Part shown: piece by piece, positions 52,769 to 60,773 of the stretch
How the letters are laid out: every line of letters begins with the position of its first letter
How positions within the stretch are numbered: position 1 is the first letter of the stretch
Assembly: GCF_002995805.1 (NCBI RefSeq)
Contig: NZ_PVXL01000046.1
Coordinates: 62,001-126,000, forward strand
Origin: Neomoorella stamsii
Lineage (GTDB): Bacteria; Bacillota; DSM-521; Neomoorellales; Neomoorellaceae
Direction: 5' to 3'
DNA length: 64,000 bases
Notes under the pieces: generated by a model
The model's database searches: none
Told to the model about the DNA's origin: nothing
What the model saw: the letters and a program-made list of their open reading frames with translations, nothing else
Translations under genes and position numbers: made by a program

Positions 52769-52780
52769 TAAAACGTTTTA
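52769..52780. promoter_or_regulatory. LacI-type operator palindrome
   Basis: TAAAACGTTTTA is a perfect 12-bp palindrome with the central CpG typical of LacI-family operators. It lies between the -10 element (52792-52800) and the start codon at 52746, about where transcription should begin. Confidence 0.75.
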
Positions 52781-52791
52781 GTGTTATAGAT

Positions 52792-52820
52792 TAATTCGAC
52801 GTTTTTATTTGAATTCCTTC
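52792..52820 (-). promoter_or_regulatory. SigH-consensus promoter of the UroD/ABC/LacI operon
   Basis: On the minus strand GAAGGAATT (52812-52820), an 11-bp spacer and GTCGAATTA (52792-52800): no mismatch to the SigH consensus. No SigA promoter of similar quality was seen here. Confidence 0.7.
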
Positions 52821-52870
52821 TTTATCTAAAAGGTTTTTAGAGATTTTCTATAAGCTAACCTTTTTCTTCC

Positions 52871-52903
52871 CAAAAATAAAAACCAGCCCTTAAAGGCTGG
52901 TTT
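52871..52903 (-). terminator. Rho-independent terminator of the TPR gene
   Basis: AAACCAGCC (52880-52888) and GGCTGGTTT (52895-52903) form a 9-bp stem; the minus strand continues TTTTATTTTTG. It separates the TPR gene from the UroD/ABC operon. Confidence 0.88.
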
Positions 52904-52922
52904 CTCACTATAAGGTTTTCTA

Positions 52923-53663
52923 CTACTTTCCCGTCTGCTGCTCCTGGCTTTGTGATTGGCCGCCTTCAGGCTCGTTCGCCTTTTGTTTGGCAGCTTCGGC
53001 CTGCTTGATCATTTCCTGGACCTGGTCGGCCAGGTCCTTATCCGGGTTATGCTTTAAAATTTCCTGCCACTGGTCAATAGCGCCCTGCAAGTCGCCTTTC
53101 ATGGACGCCAGGTACATACCGTAGGTCATACGGGCATTATTATCCCCCGGGTCGGCCTTAATGGCAGCCTGGAAGTTCTCTTCTGCCAGCTTGTCATCAC
53201 CAGCGTACAGGGCCGCTCCGGCCAGGCGCAAATTGACACCCTTCTCTTGGGGATTAAGTTTAAGCACCTGCTGGTAACTGGCTACGGCCGCCTTGAAACT
53301 TTCGATAGCCTTATCCTGGTCGCCGTTCGCAAAGAGATAGAGTGTCCCCAGGTTATACTGGTTATCACCGAGTTTCAGAATTGTGGCCACATCGTTGGGG
53401 TTGGCCTGCACTTCTTTTTGTAAATCGCTGATTTCCGTTTCTAGTTTGCCTATTTGCTCCTGCGCCATCTTCTGCATGGCCTCAGCCTGCTGCTGGGCCG
53501 CATCCGCTGCCGGCGCCTGGGCCTCCGGTGGGACCACCGGCGCCTTCGGCGAAGCAAATATGGCATAACTGCCGATTAACCCGATACTCAAGACCACCAC
53601 AAATAAAATTCCCAGGACCGGCCGCTTTTTGCTCAGCCGGCGCAGGGAAGTCATCATACCCAT
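52923..53663 (-). CDS. Membrane-anchored TPR protein
   Basis: 246 residues from the ATG at 53663, with AGGGGTGG five bases upstream and a SigA promoter just before it; the longer frame would start upstream of the transcript. A basic N-terminus and one membrane segment (PVLGILFVVVLSIGLIGSYAIF) precede a coiled coil (about 60-95) and three TPR units (ILKLGDNQYNLGTLYLFANGDQ; GVNLRLAGAALYAGDDKLAE; NARMTYGMYLASMKGDLQGAI), then a Gln-rich tail. Probably a scaffold on the outside or inside of the membrane; the partner is unknown. Confidence 0.85.
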   Translation of the reverse strand: MGMMTSLRRLSKKRPVLGILFVVVLSIGLIGSYAIFASPKAPVVPPEAQAPAADAAQQQAEAMQKMAQEQIGKLETEISDLQKEVQANPNDVATILKLGDNQYNLGTLYLFANGDQDKAIESFKAAVASYQQVLKLNPQEKGVNLRLAGAALYAGDDKLAEENFQAAIKADPGDNNARMTYGMYLASMKGDLQGAIDQWQEILKHNPDKDLADQVQEMIKQAEAAKQKANEPEGGQSQSQEQQTGK

Positions 53664-53685
53664 CTTGTCCACCCCTCTCTGCCCC

Positions 53686-53714
53686 ATCATAACTTAAGGG
53701 ACAGGCAGTGTCAA
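53686..53714 (-). promoter_or_regulatory. SigA promoter of the TPR gene
   Basis: On the minus strand TTGACA (53709-53714), a 17-bp spacer and TATGAT (53686-53691), 23 bp upstream of the ATG. Five of six matches in the -10, all six in the -35. Confidence 0.75.
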
Positions 53715-53740
53715 TGGCAAGACAACAGTGCAATTAAAAT

Positions 53741-53776
53741 TAAAAAAATACCCCAAGCTTTATAGCTTCAGGGTAG
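53741..53776 (-). terminator. Terminator after the FmdB gene
   Basis: On the minus strand ACCCTGAAGCT and AAGCTTGGGGT form an imperfect 10-bp stem followed by ATTTTTTTAATTTT. It lies about 75 bp past the FmdB stop. A second GC-rich palindrome (AAGGGCCGCCGGCCCTT, about 53818-53836) lies in between without a T-tract. Confidence 0.75.
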
Positions 53777-53851
53777 ACCTCAATACCGTTAGCGTTTACC
53801 GGCAGAGTATATGGTTTTTAAGGGCCGCCGGCCCTTTAGCTTTTAACCCCC

Positions 53852-54049
53852 TCAGCTGAAGCGGCTGCCGGCCGGTGCCGCGCAGCTGCCGCCACTGCTG
53901 CTACCACCCAGGATGGTAATCCCGGTAAAGAGCTGCTGTAACTTCTGGCTGCCGCAGGCGGGGCAGGTGGCTTTATCTTTATCCTTCCAGGACATCTTAA
54001 CGGTAAAACGTTCACCGCACTCCTGGCAGCGGAAATCATAGGTTGGCAC
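53852..54049 (-). CDS. FmdB-family zinc ribbon protein
   Basis: 65 residues from a GTG at 54049 with GGGGGTG six bases upstream, giving the family start VPTYDFRCQECGERF. Two Cys pairs (CQECG and CPACG) form a zinc ribbon, and a Gly/Ser-rich tail ends SGGSCAAPAGSRFS with another Cys. The family is named for a putative formamidase/formate regulator but is functionally undefined. It directly follows the histidine kinase gene (40 bp) and may share its transcript. Confidence 0.88.
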   Translation of the reverse strand: MPTYDFRCQECGERFTVKMSWKDKDKATCPACGSQKLQQLFTGITILGGSSSGGSCAAPAGSRFS

Positions 54050-54089
54050 TTCGTTCACCCCCACTATTTTTACCGTAACTATTTTACTA

Positions 54090-55913
54090 TCAGCTATTTT
54101 CGCTGTCAATATGCAGGGGCAGATAGAAACTGAAGGTACTCCCCTTACCCAACTGGCTTTCTACCTCCACCCGGCCGCCGTGGGCTTCCACCAGGCTTTT
54201 AACTATGGCCAGGCCCAGGCCGCTACCCCCGTCCCGGCGGGAACGGGACTTGTCCACCTTATAAAAACGTTCCCAGATATAAGGTAGATCTTCCGGAGGG
54301 ATGCCGCTGCCTGTGTCAGCCACGCTGACCTTAATTTCATTGCCCGCCCGGCCAGCTGTTATCCTGATCCTGCCCCCCGGTGGCGTATGGTGCCGAGCGT
54401 TATCCAGGAGATTGGCCATGATTTGTTCCAGGCGCCCGGCGTCGGCCCGGATCCCCGGTAAAGAAGGCGGTATTTCTACTTCCAGTTCTAGCTTGTGCTC
54501 CGCCAGCAGGGGCCGGTATTTCCGGGCCACCCCGGCCAGCAATTCCCCGGCATCAACATCGGCCATTTCCAGAGATAATTGGCCGGCTGCCATTTTATTC
54601 AAATCAAAAAGGTCATCCACCAGGCGCCGCAAGCGGCCGGCTTCGGCCAGGATAAAATTGGTATACTCCTGGCGCTCCTTTTCCCCGGCGGCCAGGCCGT
54701 CCGCCAGGGCCTCGGCATAACCCTGGATAAAGCTTAAGGGTGTCCGCAGGTCGTGGGATACGCTGGCCAGGAATTCCCGGCGCAGTTGCTCCAGTTGTTT
54801 TTGGGCGGTTATATCCTGGATAATAGCCACGGCCGCCTGTCTGCCAGGCTCCTCCCCCTGCAGGGGCGCGGCCCGGACGGCAAAGATTTGCTGCCGCCAC
54901 CTGATTTCTCCCGCAGCACCTTCGCCCTCTGCGGCTGCCCGGAAGGGTGCCAGCAACTCTGCCGGCAACACCGACCCCGGTGGCAGGGATAGCCCCAAGA
55001 GCTTTTCCGCCTGGGGATTGGCAAAAAGAACCCGCCCGTCAGGTGCAAAGGCCAGGACGCCGTCAGTCATCCCCCTGACCACCCGGTCGAGCTTTTCCTT
55101 TTCCCGGGACAGAGCGGCTACGGTCCGGGCCAGTTCCTCAGCCAGAAAATTAAAGCTGCCGGCCAGCTGGCCCAGTTCATCCTCGGAAGTTACCGGCACC
55201 CGGCCGCTGAAATCGCCCCGGGCCATCTGCCGCGCCGCCAGGCTCATTTGCTTCAAGGACCTGGTTACCCGGCGGGCGGCAAAGAGGGCAAGCAAGGTAG
55301 CCAGCAGTACCGCCCCCACGCCGGAATAAAGGATCAGGCGGTCTACTGCCGCTATGGCTGCACTCAAAGAAGCCTCGGGAGCAAACAGGATAACCGCCCC
55401 GTCAACACCCCCGGCAGCCTTGATAGGCACAGCCACGATCAACATCCTGGTATTAAAGATGTCTTGGTAACCCCGCTTGATGACCGTATTCCCGGCCAGC
55501 ACCTGCCGGATTTCGTCACCGTCCAGGTGCATGCCGGCTGCCGGCCAATTGTCTTGCTGGTGCAGGCCATGACTCCAGCCAGGGCCCATCCTCATGCCCA
55601 TACCCATGCCCATACCCATGCCTGTCCCGGCATCACTGCTGCAGGAAATTACCAGGCCCTGGCGGTCAATGATCATCACCCCGGTGCCAGCTGCTTTACT
55701 GAGGATCTCCGCCTGGCCGGCCAGGTTGCCGGCATCAGCGCCAGCCAGGCTCTGGGCCAACATCTCCCCTGTGGCCAGCATATCTTCCACCTGCTGCCGG
55801 TAATAGTAATTCCCCAGCAACTGGTGCAGAGAAAGGCCAATGGCCAGCAGGCTGACCACCACCAGGGAAACCAGGAGCAACCACAGCTTGGTAGTAATAC
55901 TTTTGCTGATCAT
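54090..55913 (-). CDS. Sensor histidine kinase with a Gly-Met-rich extracytoplasmic insert
   Basis: 607 residues. Two membrane segments (about 10-30 and 180-200) bracket a sensor region that carries a Gly-Met repeat at residues 97-110 with nearby His/Trp ([12 protein letters not shown]). Then follow HAMP ([17 protein letters not shown]), a PAS domain ([22 protein letters not shown]), HisKA with the phospho-His in [16 protein letters not shown], and HATPase_c with [14 protein letters not shown] and [18 protein letters not shown]. It senses an envelope signal, possibly a metal given the Met/His content (inference). Start ATG overlaps the response regulator stop by 4 bp. Confidence 0.93.
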   Translation of the reverse strand: MISKSITTKLWLLLVSLVVVSLLAIGLSLHQLLGNYYYRQQVEDMLATGEMLAQSLAGADAGNLAGQAEILSKAAGTGVMIIDRQGLVISCSSDAGTGMGMGMGMGMRMGPGWSHGLHQQDNWPAAGMHLDGDEIRQVLAGNTVIKRGYQDIFNTRMLIVAVPIKAAGGVDGAVILFAPEASLSAAIAAVDRLILYSGVGAVLLATLLALFAARRVTRSLKQMSLAARQMARGDFSGRVPVTSEDELGQLAGSFNFLAEELARTVAALSREKEKLDRVVRGMTDGVLAFAPDGRVLFANPQAEKLLGLSLPPGSVLPAELLAPFRAAAEGEGAAGEIRWRQQIFAVRAAPLQGEEPGRQAAVAIIQDITAQKQLEQLRREFLASVSHDLRTPLSFIQGYAEALADGLAAGEKERQEYTNFILAEAGRLRRLVDDLFDLNKMAAGQLSLEMADVDAGELLAGVARKYRPLLAEHKLELEVEIPPSLPGIRADAGRLEQIMANLLDNARHHTPPGGRIRITAGRAGNEIKVSVADTGSGIPPEDLPYIWERFYKVDKSRSRRDGGSGLGLAIVKSLVEAHGGRVEVESQLGKGSTFSFYLPLHIDSENS

Positions 55914-56593
55914 GGCCCCACCTCAAACTTGTAACCGACACCCCAGACCGTAGTGATAAACCCGCGCTCCCGGCCCAGTTTTTCCCTCAGATTCTTGATA
56001 TGGGTATCTACCGTCCGCAGGTCGCCGTAAAAATCATAACCCCAGACCTTTTCCAGGATCTTTTCCCGGCTCATGACCTGGCCTGGGTGCCGGGCCAGGA
56101 AAAGGAGAAGGTCAAATTCCTTGGGCGTCAGGTTGTTTACCGCCCGCCCGTCGACCTTAACTTCCCGGCCGGCAATATCAATGCTGAGGCCGGGAAATTG
56201 CAACTCCTCTCCCCGCTGCAGGCCGGCCCCGGCCCGGCGCAACAGGGCCTTCACCCGGGCTACCAGTTCCCGGGGACTGAAGGGCTTGATTACATAGTCG
56301 TCTGCCCCCAGCTCAAAACCCAGTAAACGATCCATTTCTTCTCCCCGGGCCGTCAGCATGATAATGGGCAGGTCCATCTTCTGGCGTACTTCCCGGCAGA
56401 CACTCCACCCATCGCCGTCGGGCATCATCAAGTCCAGGATGAGGAGATCATATTTGTCCTGCTGGAGTTTCTCCAGGGCCTGGCGACCGGTAGCCGCTTC
56501 GGCAACAACCATGCCTTCTTTTTCTAAATATAAGCGCACCAGCTGCCGGAGGCCCGCTTCGTCATCGGCTACCAGAATGCGCAACTTTTCCAT
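55910..56593 (-). CDS. OmpR/PhoB-family response regulator
   Basis: 227 residues. Receiver domain with acidic pocket VADDEAG, phospho-acceptor Asp in [13 protein letters not shown] and switch Lys in [15 protein letters not shown] winged-helix DNA-binding domain follows ([25 protein letters not shown] and [23 protein letters not shown]). Partner of the kinase encoded next to it. A likely promoter is TTGACA-N18-TATCCT at 56623-56652 on the minus strand, upstream of the ATG at 56593. Confidence 0.95.
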   Translation of the reverse strand: MEKLRILVADDEAGLRQLVRLYLEKEGMVVAEAATGRQALEKLQQDKYDLLILDLMMPDGDGWSVCREVRQKMDLPIIMLTARGEEMDRLLGFELGADDYVIKPFSPRELVARVKALLRRAGAGLQRGEELQFPGLSIDIAGREVKVDGRAVNNLTPKEFDLLLFLARHPGQVMSREKILEKVWGYDFYGDLRTVDTHIKNLREKLGRERGFITTVWGVGYKFEVGP

Positions 56594-56622
56594 CTTTATA
56601 TACCCCCCTAGTGTATATCTTA

Positions 56623-56652
56623 AGGATAAATCCTGTTTCCCTACCCTGTCAA
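56623..56652 (-). promoter_or_regulatory. SigA-like promoter of the two-component operon
   Basis: On the minus strand TTGACA (56647-56652), an 18-bp spacer and TATCCT (56623-56628). The -35 is perfect, the -10 matches at 4 of 6. Confidence 0.5.
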
Positions 56653-56720
56653 CCGGCAGTAAAATACCCCTCTCCTACCGGATATCATGATAACATACCG
56701 GCAGTAAAAGGGGTAGACAC

Positions 56721-56768
56721 GAAAAACCCTGCGGGTTTTAAGCCCTTGTTTTGGGGTCGCCGCAGGGT
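56721..56768 (-). terminator. Terminator of the 42-codon small ORF
   Basis: On the minus strand ACCCTGCGG (complement of 56760-56768) pairs with CCGCAGGGT (complement of 56726-56734) across a 25-base loop that can fold further; TTTTTCG follows. It lies 21 bp past the small ORF stop, giving the small gene its own transcript end. Confidence 0.7.
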
Positions 56769-56788
56769 CAAAGCCAATGTATTATCCC

Positions 56789-56917
56789 TTACACGGTAGC
56801 AGCGTGATTCTCGCCCTTATCCCGTGGTTCTTCCACTTTAATACCAAGCCACTGCAGGCGCTCTACCCAGTCCTGGCTGGATTCCGGCCTGCCTGGTGCT
56901 GATTGCCGGCCATCCAT
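56789..56917 (-). CDS. Unannotated 42-residue small protein
   Basis: ATG at 56917 with AAGGAGG ten bases upstream, 42 codons, stop TAA at 56789. The product begins MDGRQSAPGRPESSQDWVER and continues LQWLGIKVEEPRDKGENHAATV: hydrophilic, acidic, no membrane segment, with two Trp. It has its own promoter (56957-56984) and terminator (56721-56768), so the locus looks like a complete small gene. No family was recognised. Confidence 0.65.
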   Translation of the reverse strand: MDGRQSAPGRPESSQDWVERLQWLGIKVEEPRDKGENHAATV

Positions 56918-56956
56918 TCTGTTTAACCCTCCTTAACCTTTAGCTTTCGTTATTAT

Positions 56957-56984
56957 TTTATAATACCTTTATTTCTTTTCGCAA
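56957..56984 (-). promoter_or_regulatory. SigA-like promoter of the small ORF
   Basis: On the minus strand TTGCGA (56979-56984), a 16-bp spacer and TATAAA (56957-56962), 40 bp upstream of the small ORF start. Confidence 0.55.
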
Positions 56985-57045
56985 GGGCTAAGGATTAAAC
57001 AGTATTATTTAGCTGGTGGAAGGTATAAAATCCCCCATTAGCGGC

Positions 57046-57726
57046 TTAATCCCAGCCGGCCAGCTTTTGGGGCGACAGAATGGTAATTCGCTGGCGTTCT
57101 ACTCCCACAGCCCCCAGGCGTTTGAAGTCACTTAAAATCCGGGCCACTGTTTCCCGGGAAGTACCGATCAGGCTGGCCAGTTCCTGCTGGCTCAAATTGA
57201 GGTCGATGGTGATTCCATCTTCCTTGGGCGTCCCGTAATCCCTGGCCAGCTGGAGGAGGGTACTGGCCAGGCGCCCGTAGGCCCCTTTAAGGGCCAGGTC
57301 CCGGATATGCTCCTGGGCCTGGCGCAGGCGCCGGCTCATAACTTTAATGATTTTAACAGCCATCTCCCCATGCTGGCTGAGAAGCCTTTCCATATCGGCG
57401 TTGCGAATAATACCCACCTCGGTATCTTCCAGCGTCTCGGCCGTGGCCGGGTAAGGGCCGCCTTCGAATAAAAGGACTTCGGCAAAGATTTCCCCTTCCC
57501 GGACGAAGTGCAGGATCTTTTCGCGGCCGTCCTCCAGCACCTGGAATAGTTTGATAGCCCCTTTTTTGACAAAATAGATGGCGTCGCCGGGCTCGCCTTC
57601 CATAAAAATATACATATTCTTACGATAGCGGCGCAAAAGGGCCAGGGAAACAATATGCTGTAACTCTTCCGGGCTTAGATCCGCAAATACCGGTACCTGG
57701 CGTAAAAACTCCCAGTTCTCGGCCAT
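57046..57726 (-). CDS. Crp/Fnr-superfamily regulator without cysteines
   Basis: 226 residues. Cyclic-nucleotide-binding-type beta roll (IFMEGEPGDAIYFVKKGAIKLFQ; LHFVREGEIFAE), a dimer helix (RRLRQAQEHIRDLALKG) and an HTH (LSQQELASLIGTSRETVARILSDFKRLG). The protein contains no Cys, so it cannot carry an Fnr iron-sulfur cluster. The phosphate-binding cassette differs from the cAMP type. A different small ligand, or none, is likely. ATG at 57726 follows AAGAAGGTGCGG. It sits 21 bp after the FapA gene and may be co-transcribed. Confidence 0.92.
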   Translation of the reverse strand: MAENWEFLRQVPVFADLSPEELQHIVSLALLRRYRKNMYIFMEGEPGDAIYFVKKGAIKLFQVLEDGREKILHFVREGEIFAEVLLFEGGPYPATAETLEDTEVGIIRNADMERLLSQHGEMAVKIIKVMSRRLRQAQEHIRDLALKGAYGRLASTLLQLARDYGTPKEDGITIDLNLSQQELASLIGTSRETVARILSDFKRLGAVGVERQRITILSPQKLAGWD

Positions 57727-57747
57727 TTACCCGCACCTTCTTTTACA

Positions 57748-59826
57748 TCAAAATATTCCCAGGATCATATCACCCTCACTATTTAAATAGGCCATAACTC
57801 GATTTTCTTCATTATCAATCTGGCGGATACGCTTGCCTATCTGTAGGGTGCAGTTCGGCCAGATCTTACTGGCTTTGATTACCCTGCCTTCGGCAACCCG
57901 TACCAGGGTTTTAGCACCGCCGCTGGAGCCTATTTCTTTGATATACACATCATCACCAGCATAGACGCTGCCGCCCCGGAAAACGCCCTGGATCTCCACC
58001 TTGCCCCCGGTTACAATCTCGGTATTAAAACAGCCGCGGCCGGTAACTTTAACCCACCCACTAGCCTGGATTTTGCTGTTAAGGGCATAGCTTAAAGTAA
58101 TATTCCCTCCATCATGGGGTATCTGCCGGCAGTAGGCGGCCATCTCCTCGACGGCGGCCGCTATTTGGGCCAGTTTTACCGTATTGAGACTCTGGATGGC
58201 AGCCGAAGTCCCGAAGGCCTGGGCCAGTTCACGCCCCAGCTGGACTAGTTTCTGTTCCTCCGGTCCTCCTTCCACGCCCCGGGTGAGCTGCTCCAACCTG
58301 GCTACCAGCGAGGGCAACTTTTTAAACTTATTTTCCACCAGGACACTAATCAGGTAACCGGTGTTCAGGGAGTAGGCCGCTCCCCCCTGCCTCCTGGCGC
58401 CCTGCTCCAGCTGCCCGGCGGCTGCCTGGAGGAGGGATAATTGCTGGGCCAGGTCGGCTAAGACTGGCTCCGCGCTCTGGTAGATGCTGTTAATACCTCC
58501 GGCAACCAGGAGCGAGCCAATGCAGTTATGGCGAATAAAAATGGTTCCCCCCGCGCGAACTGTGGCCTGGGTAACGTCACCACCGATTTCTACATCCTGG
58601 CTGGCAATCACCTGCATGGTTTCGGTGACATTGCCGGTAATATTGATACAGCCTTTAAACTTTATGTTACCGGAAGCGAGGTCAACATCTCCCCGGTGTA
58701 CCAGGACCGGAATAATATCAATTATTACTTTCCCCTTCCGCTGGCTTAACTGGGGACGACCCTCGGCCGTGGCCACACAGCGCTGGCCATCGATAACCTC
58801 CGTCCCTTTCCCGGCCACCAGCTCGATATCCTTTGGTTCAGGTGGAGGAATGGCTTTGCCGGTAACCGTCATTCCTGGCTTGCCGGGCTGCGGCGGTATC
58901 TTGATGGCCAGGAGGTCACCCACTGCCGCTGAGACCCGTATCACCATCTCCCGGTAGTCCACCCGTTCCTCCTCACCTACTTCTCTTCTCGCCATTTCAC
59001 TAGTACTAAAAAGATATTCCACCCGGGCATCCTCAGGGGGCTGGGGTGACTGGCCCCGGGCAACGACTATTTCCATCTCCCTGGTCGCCGTACAGGCCTG
59101 CTGGATGGCTTCTTCGTCAACACCATAAACAACCTGCTGGCGATTTAATTCGGCCAGGAGTTCCTCCCGGGTAATGGCCGGCAGGGCAATATCTACTGGT
59201 TCACCCTTTAATTCCAGACGGCTGGCCGGGGATTGGTCCTTTAGCTTCCAGGTCCGTTCATAACGAGGTTTAATTGTTAACTTTGCCGTCAGGCCATCGC
59301 TGGCTACCGTCAATTTCCACTCGCCATCTTTTTGCTCCACCCTGGGCTTGACGGTAATGGTATCGCCAGCCCGGACGGCAACCTCGCCGGCTATAAACTG
59401 GCCGTTAACATAAAGTTCGAAATGGTCGCCGGAGATAATGGTGGCCGGCGGTTCCCCCCCTCCGATATGAACCTGGCCCGCCTCAACCCAGGCATAAGCG
59501 GGACGTTCCTCTCCTGCCGGCTCCATTACTGCACCTGTCTCTAAAACCGGCTTCGTTTCCAAAGCGGCCTCTAAATCAGGTTCCGGCTTATCCTCCTGCC
59601 CGGCTCCCAGTACCCCACGGTCGTCTCCTGTTTCTGCTGCTGTTACTTCCCCGGCGGGCCGGGCCATAATTACCACCGGCCGGTGGCCTATACCTAAAAA
59701 ACCCTGGCTCCCGGCATCGATTATTTCCACCGCTAATTCCTCAGGCAAAACTTCCAGGAGACCTGCCGCCCTGCGGATGGCCTCTTCTACTGTTTTGCCT
59801 TCGACCCTTATACATCCGGCCGCCAC
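57748..59826 (-). CDS. FapA/DUF342 family large protein with Jag-N domain
   Basis: 692 residues from a GTG at 59826; a GTG at 59835 is also open but lacks room for a ribosome site. A Jag-N domain (VEGKTVEEAIRRAAGLLEVLPEELAVEIIDAG QGFLGIG) is followed by an acidic linker (about 70-130), then the FapA core: LNRQQVVYGVDEEAI, IPPQPGKPGMTVTGKAIP and the beta-helix (SGNIKFKGCINITGNVTETMQVIAS). A coiled coil precedes the C-terminal strands. FapA is named for flagellar assembly, yet DUF342 proteins are common in spore-formers. The Jag-N module suggests an envelope or RNA link. No flagellar gene is near. Confidence 0.88.
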   Translation of the reverse strand: MAAGCIRVEGKTVEEAIRRAAGLLEVLPEELAVEIIDAGSQGFLGIGHRPVVIMARPAGEVTAAETGDDRGVLGAGQEDKPEPDLEAALETKPVLETGAVMEPAGEERPAYAWVEAGQVHIGGGEPPATIISGDHFELYVNGQFIAGEVAVRAGDTITVKPRVEQKDGEWKLTVASDGLTAKLTIKPRYERTWKLKDQSPASRLELKGEPVDIALPAITREELLAELNRQQVVYGVDEEAIQQACTATREMEIVVARGQSPQPPEDARVEYLFSTSEMARREVGEEERVDYREMVIRVSAAVGDLLAIKIPPQPGKPGMTVTGKAIPPPEPKDIELVAGKGTEVIDGQRCVATAEGRPQLSQRKGKVIIDIIPVLVHRGDVDLASGNIKFKGCINITGNVTETMQVIASQDVEIGGDVTQATVRAGGTIFIRHNCIGSLLVAGGINSIYQSAEPVLADLAQQLSLLQAAAGQLEQGARRQGGAAYSLNTGYLISVLVENKFKKLPSLVARLEQLTRGVEGGPEEQKLVQLGRELAQAFGTSAAIQSLNTVKLAQIAAAVEEMAAYCRQIPHDGGNITLSYALNSKIQASGWVKVTGRGCFNTEIVTGGKVEIQGVFRGGSVYAGDDVYIKEIGSSGGAKTLVRVAEGRVIKASKIWPNCTLQIGKRIRQIDNEENRVMAYLNSEGDMILGIF

Positions 59827-59861
59827 AACCCCCACCCCTACCCAAATTAATACTTTTATTT

Positions 59862-59890
59862 TAATTCTCGGTTAAATGGGGGAATCCTTT
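59862..59890 (-). promoter_or_regulatory. Weak SigH-like promoter candidate for the FapA gene
   Basis: On the minus strand AAAGGATTC (59882-59890), an 11-bp spacer and CGAGAATTA (59862-59870): two mismatches to the SigH consensus. Confidence 0.3.
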
Positions 59891-59918
59891 AAAAAAACCA
59901 GGCTTATGCACCTGGCTT
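59888..59918 (-). terminator. Terminator of the PerR-like gene
   Basis: On the minus strand AGCCAGG and CCTGGTT (one G-U) form a 7-bp stem followed by TTTTTTAAAGG. The stem begins at the stop codon of the regulator gene. Confidence 0.8.
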
Positions 59919-60334
59919 TAGTCATTCTTTTGCTGCTGCAATTTTTGCTGCTGGCATTCCGGACAGATACTGTAAAACTCCAAGCGGTGATAAAGAATTT
60001 TACCGCAACCGCTGGCTTCAGCTTCTTTTTCCAGTTCCTGGTGTACCGGCATATCCAGGTCGGTAATCCGGCCACACTCCAGGCAGACACAGTGGTAATG
60101 ATTTTCCGGGTTACCGTCATAGCGGCTGTAGGTGCTGCCGTAATTTAATTCCATAATCTCGCCGGCTTCTTTTAAAACCCCAAGGTTACGGTAAACGGTT
60201 CCCAGGCTGATATCGGGTAAAATTTTGCGCGCCTGGGCATAGATCCAGTCGGCTGTGGGGTGAGTATCGGTATTGCGCAGGATGTCCAGGATGACCTTTT
60301 TTTGTTTGGTCATGCGCTTGCCTGTTGGCTCCAT
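59918..60334 (-). CDS. perR: PerR-like Fur-family regulator
   Basis: 138 residues from the ATG at 60334. Winged helix (KKVILDILRNTDTHPTADWIYAQ; ISLGTVYRNLGVLKEAGEI), the HYHCVCLECGRITD motif, and a second Cys pair CPEC, which give the structural zinc site. The residue aligned with the PerR-diagnostic Asp (in SRYD) is Asp, whereas Fur has Glu, so a peroxide sensor is favoured. It probably binds its own operator at 60352-60366. The frame can be extended upstream (60367), but that would put the start inside the operator. Confidence 0.88.
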   Translation of the reverse strand: MEPTGKRMTKQKKVILDILRNTDTHPTADWIYAQARKILPDISLGTVYRNLGVLKEAGEIMELNYGSTYSRYDGNPENHYHCVCLECGRITDLDMPVHQELEKEAEASGCGKILYHRLEFYSICPECQQQKLQQQKND

Positions 60335-60351
60335 AATCCTCACCAACTTGT

Positions 60352-60366
60352 TGGTAACAATTATCA
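60352..60366. promoter_or_regulatory. Fur/PerR box
   Basis: On the minus strand TGATAATTGTTACCA matches the 7-1-7 box TGATAATNATTATCA at 12 of 14 informative positions. It lies between the -10 element and the regulator's ATG, consistent with autoregulation. Confidence 0.75.
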
Positions 60367-60371
60367 CTTCT

Positions 60372-60401
60372 ATTATAAGCTAATATTTTACTTTTTGTCA
60401 A
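60372..60401 (-). promoter_or_regulatory. SigA promoter of the PerR-like gene
   Basis: On the minus strand a perfect TTGACA (60396-60401), an 18-bp spacer and a perfect TATAAT (60372-60377). The -35 overlaps the ylbF stop codon. Confidence 0.85.
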
Positions 60402-60751
60402 TCTACCACACCTATATCTTTTCCCCATTCAGGCATGGCATCAAGTAGTATTTTCTGGATATCGGCCAGCAGCCGGGCCACCCTTTCTTCGGCGGCGAGA
60501 TAGGCCGTTATGGAGGGATTGAGGCTGATAATGCGGTAACTTTCCTCTACGGCCTGCTTTAAAGCTGGATCCGGTTCCTTACCGCTTAAAATGGCCATTT
60601 CCAGCTCCAACTGGCGCCGGCGGAAATCCCGTAGCATGTTAAGGTTGGCGGGATTGCTTTCCAGTTTGGCCCGGGCCAGGCGAAAATCGCTATATTCATT
60701 ACTCCTGCTCAAAGCACGGGCCAATTCATGGGCGCGGTCATAGACTTCCAT
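60398..60751 (-). CDS. YlbF-family regulatory protein
   Basis: 117 residues from the ATG at 60751 (AGAGGTG upstream); the longer frame overlaps lysE. An all-helical protein: [32 protein letters not shown] and [35 protein letters not shown], the YlbF/YmcA (Com_YlbF) pattern. In Bacillus YlbF, YmcA and YaaT form a complex acting on RNase Y and Spo0A phosphorelay timing. Only one such protein is encoded here. Co-oriented with lysE, 22 bp apart. Confidence 0.85.
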   Translation of the reverse strand: MEVYDRAHELARALSRSNEYSDFRLARAKLESNPANLNMLRDFRRRQLELEMAILSGKEPDPALKQAVEESYRIISLNPSITAYLAAEERVARLLADIQKILLDAMPEWGKDIGVVD

Positions 60752-60773
60752 GAGGGGATCACCTCTCGCTAAT

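Noticed and set aside
57046-57726. Fnr-type oxygen sensor
   Set aside because: The Crp/Fnr protein has no cysteines, so it cannot bind an iron-sulfur cluster.
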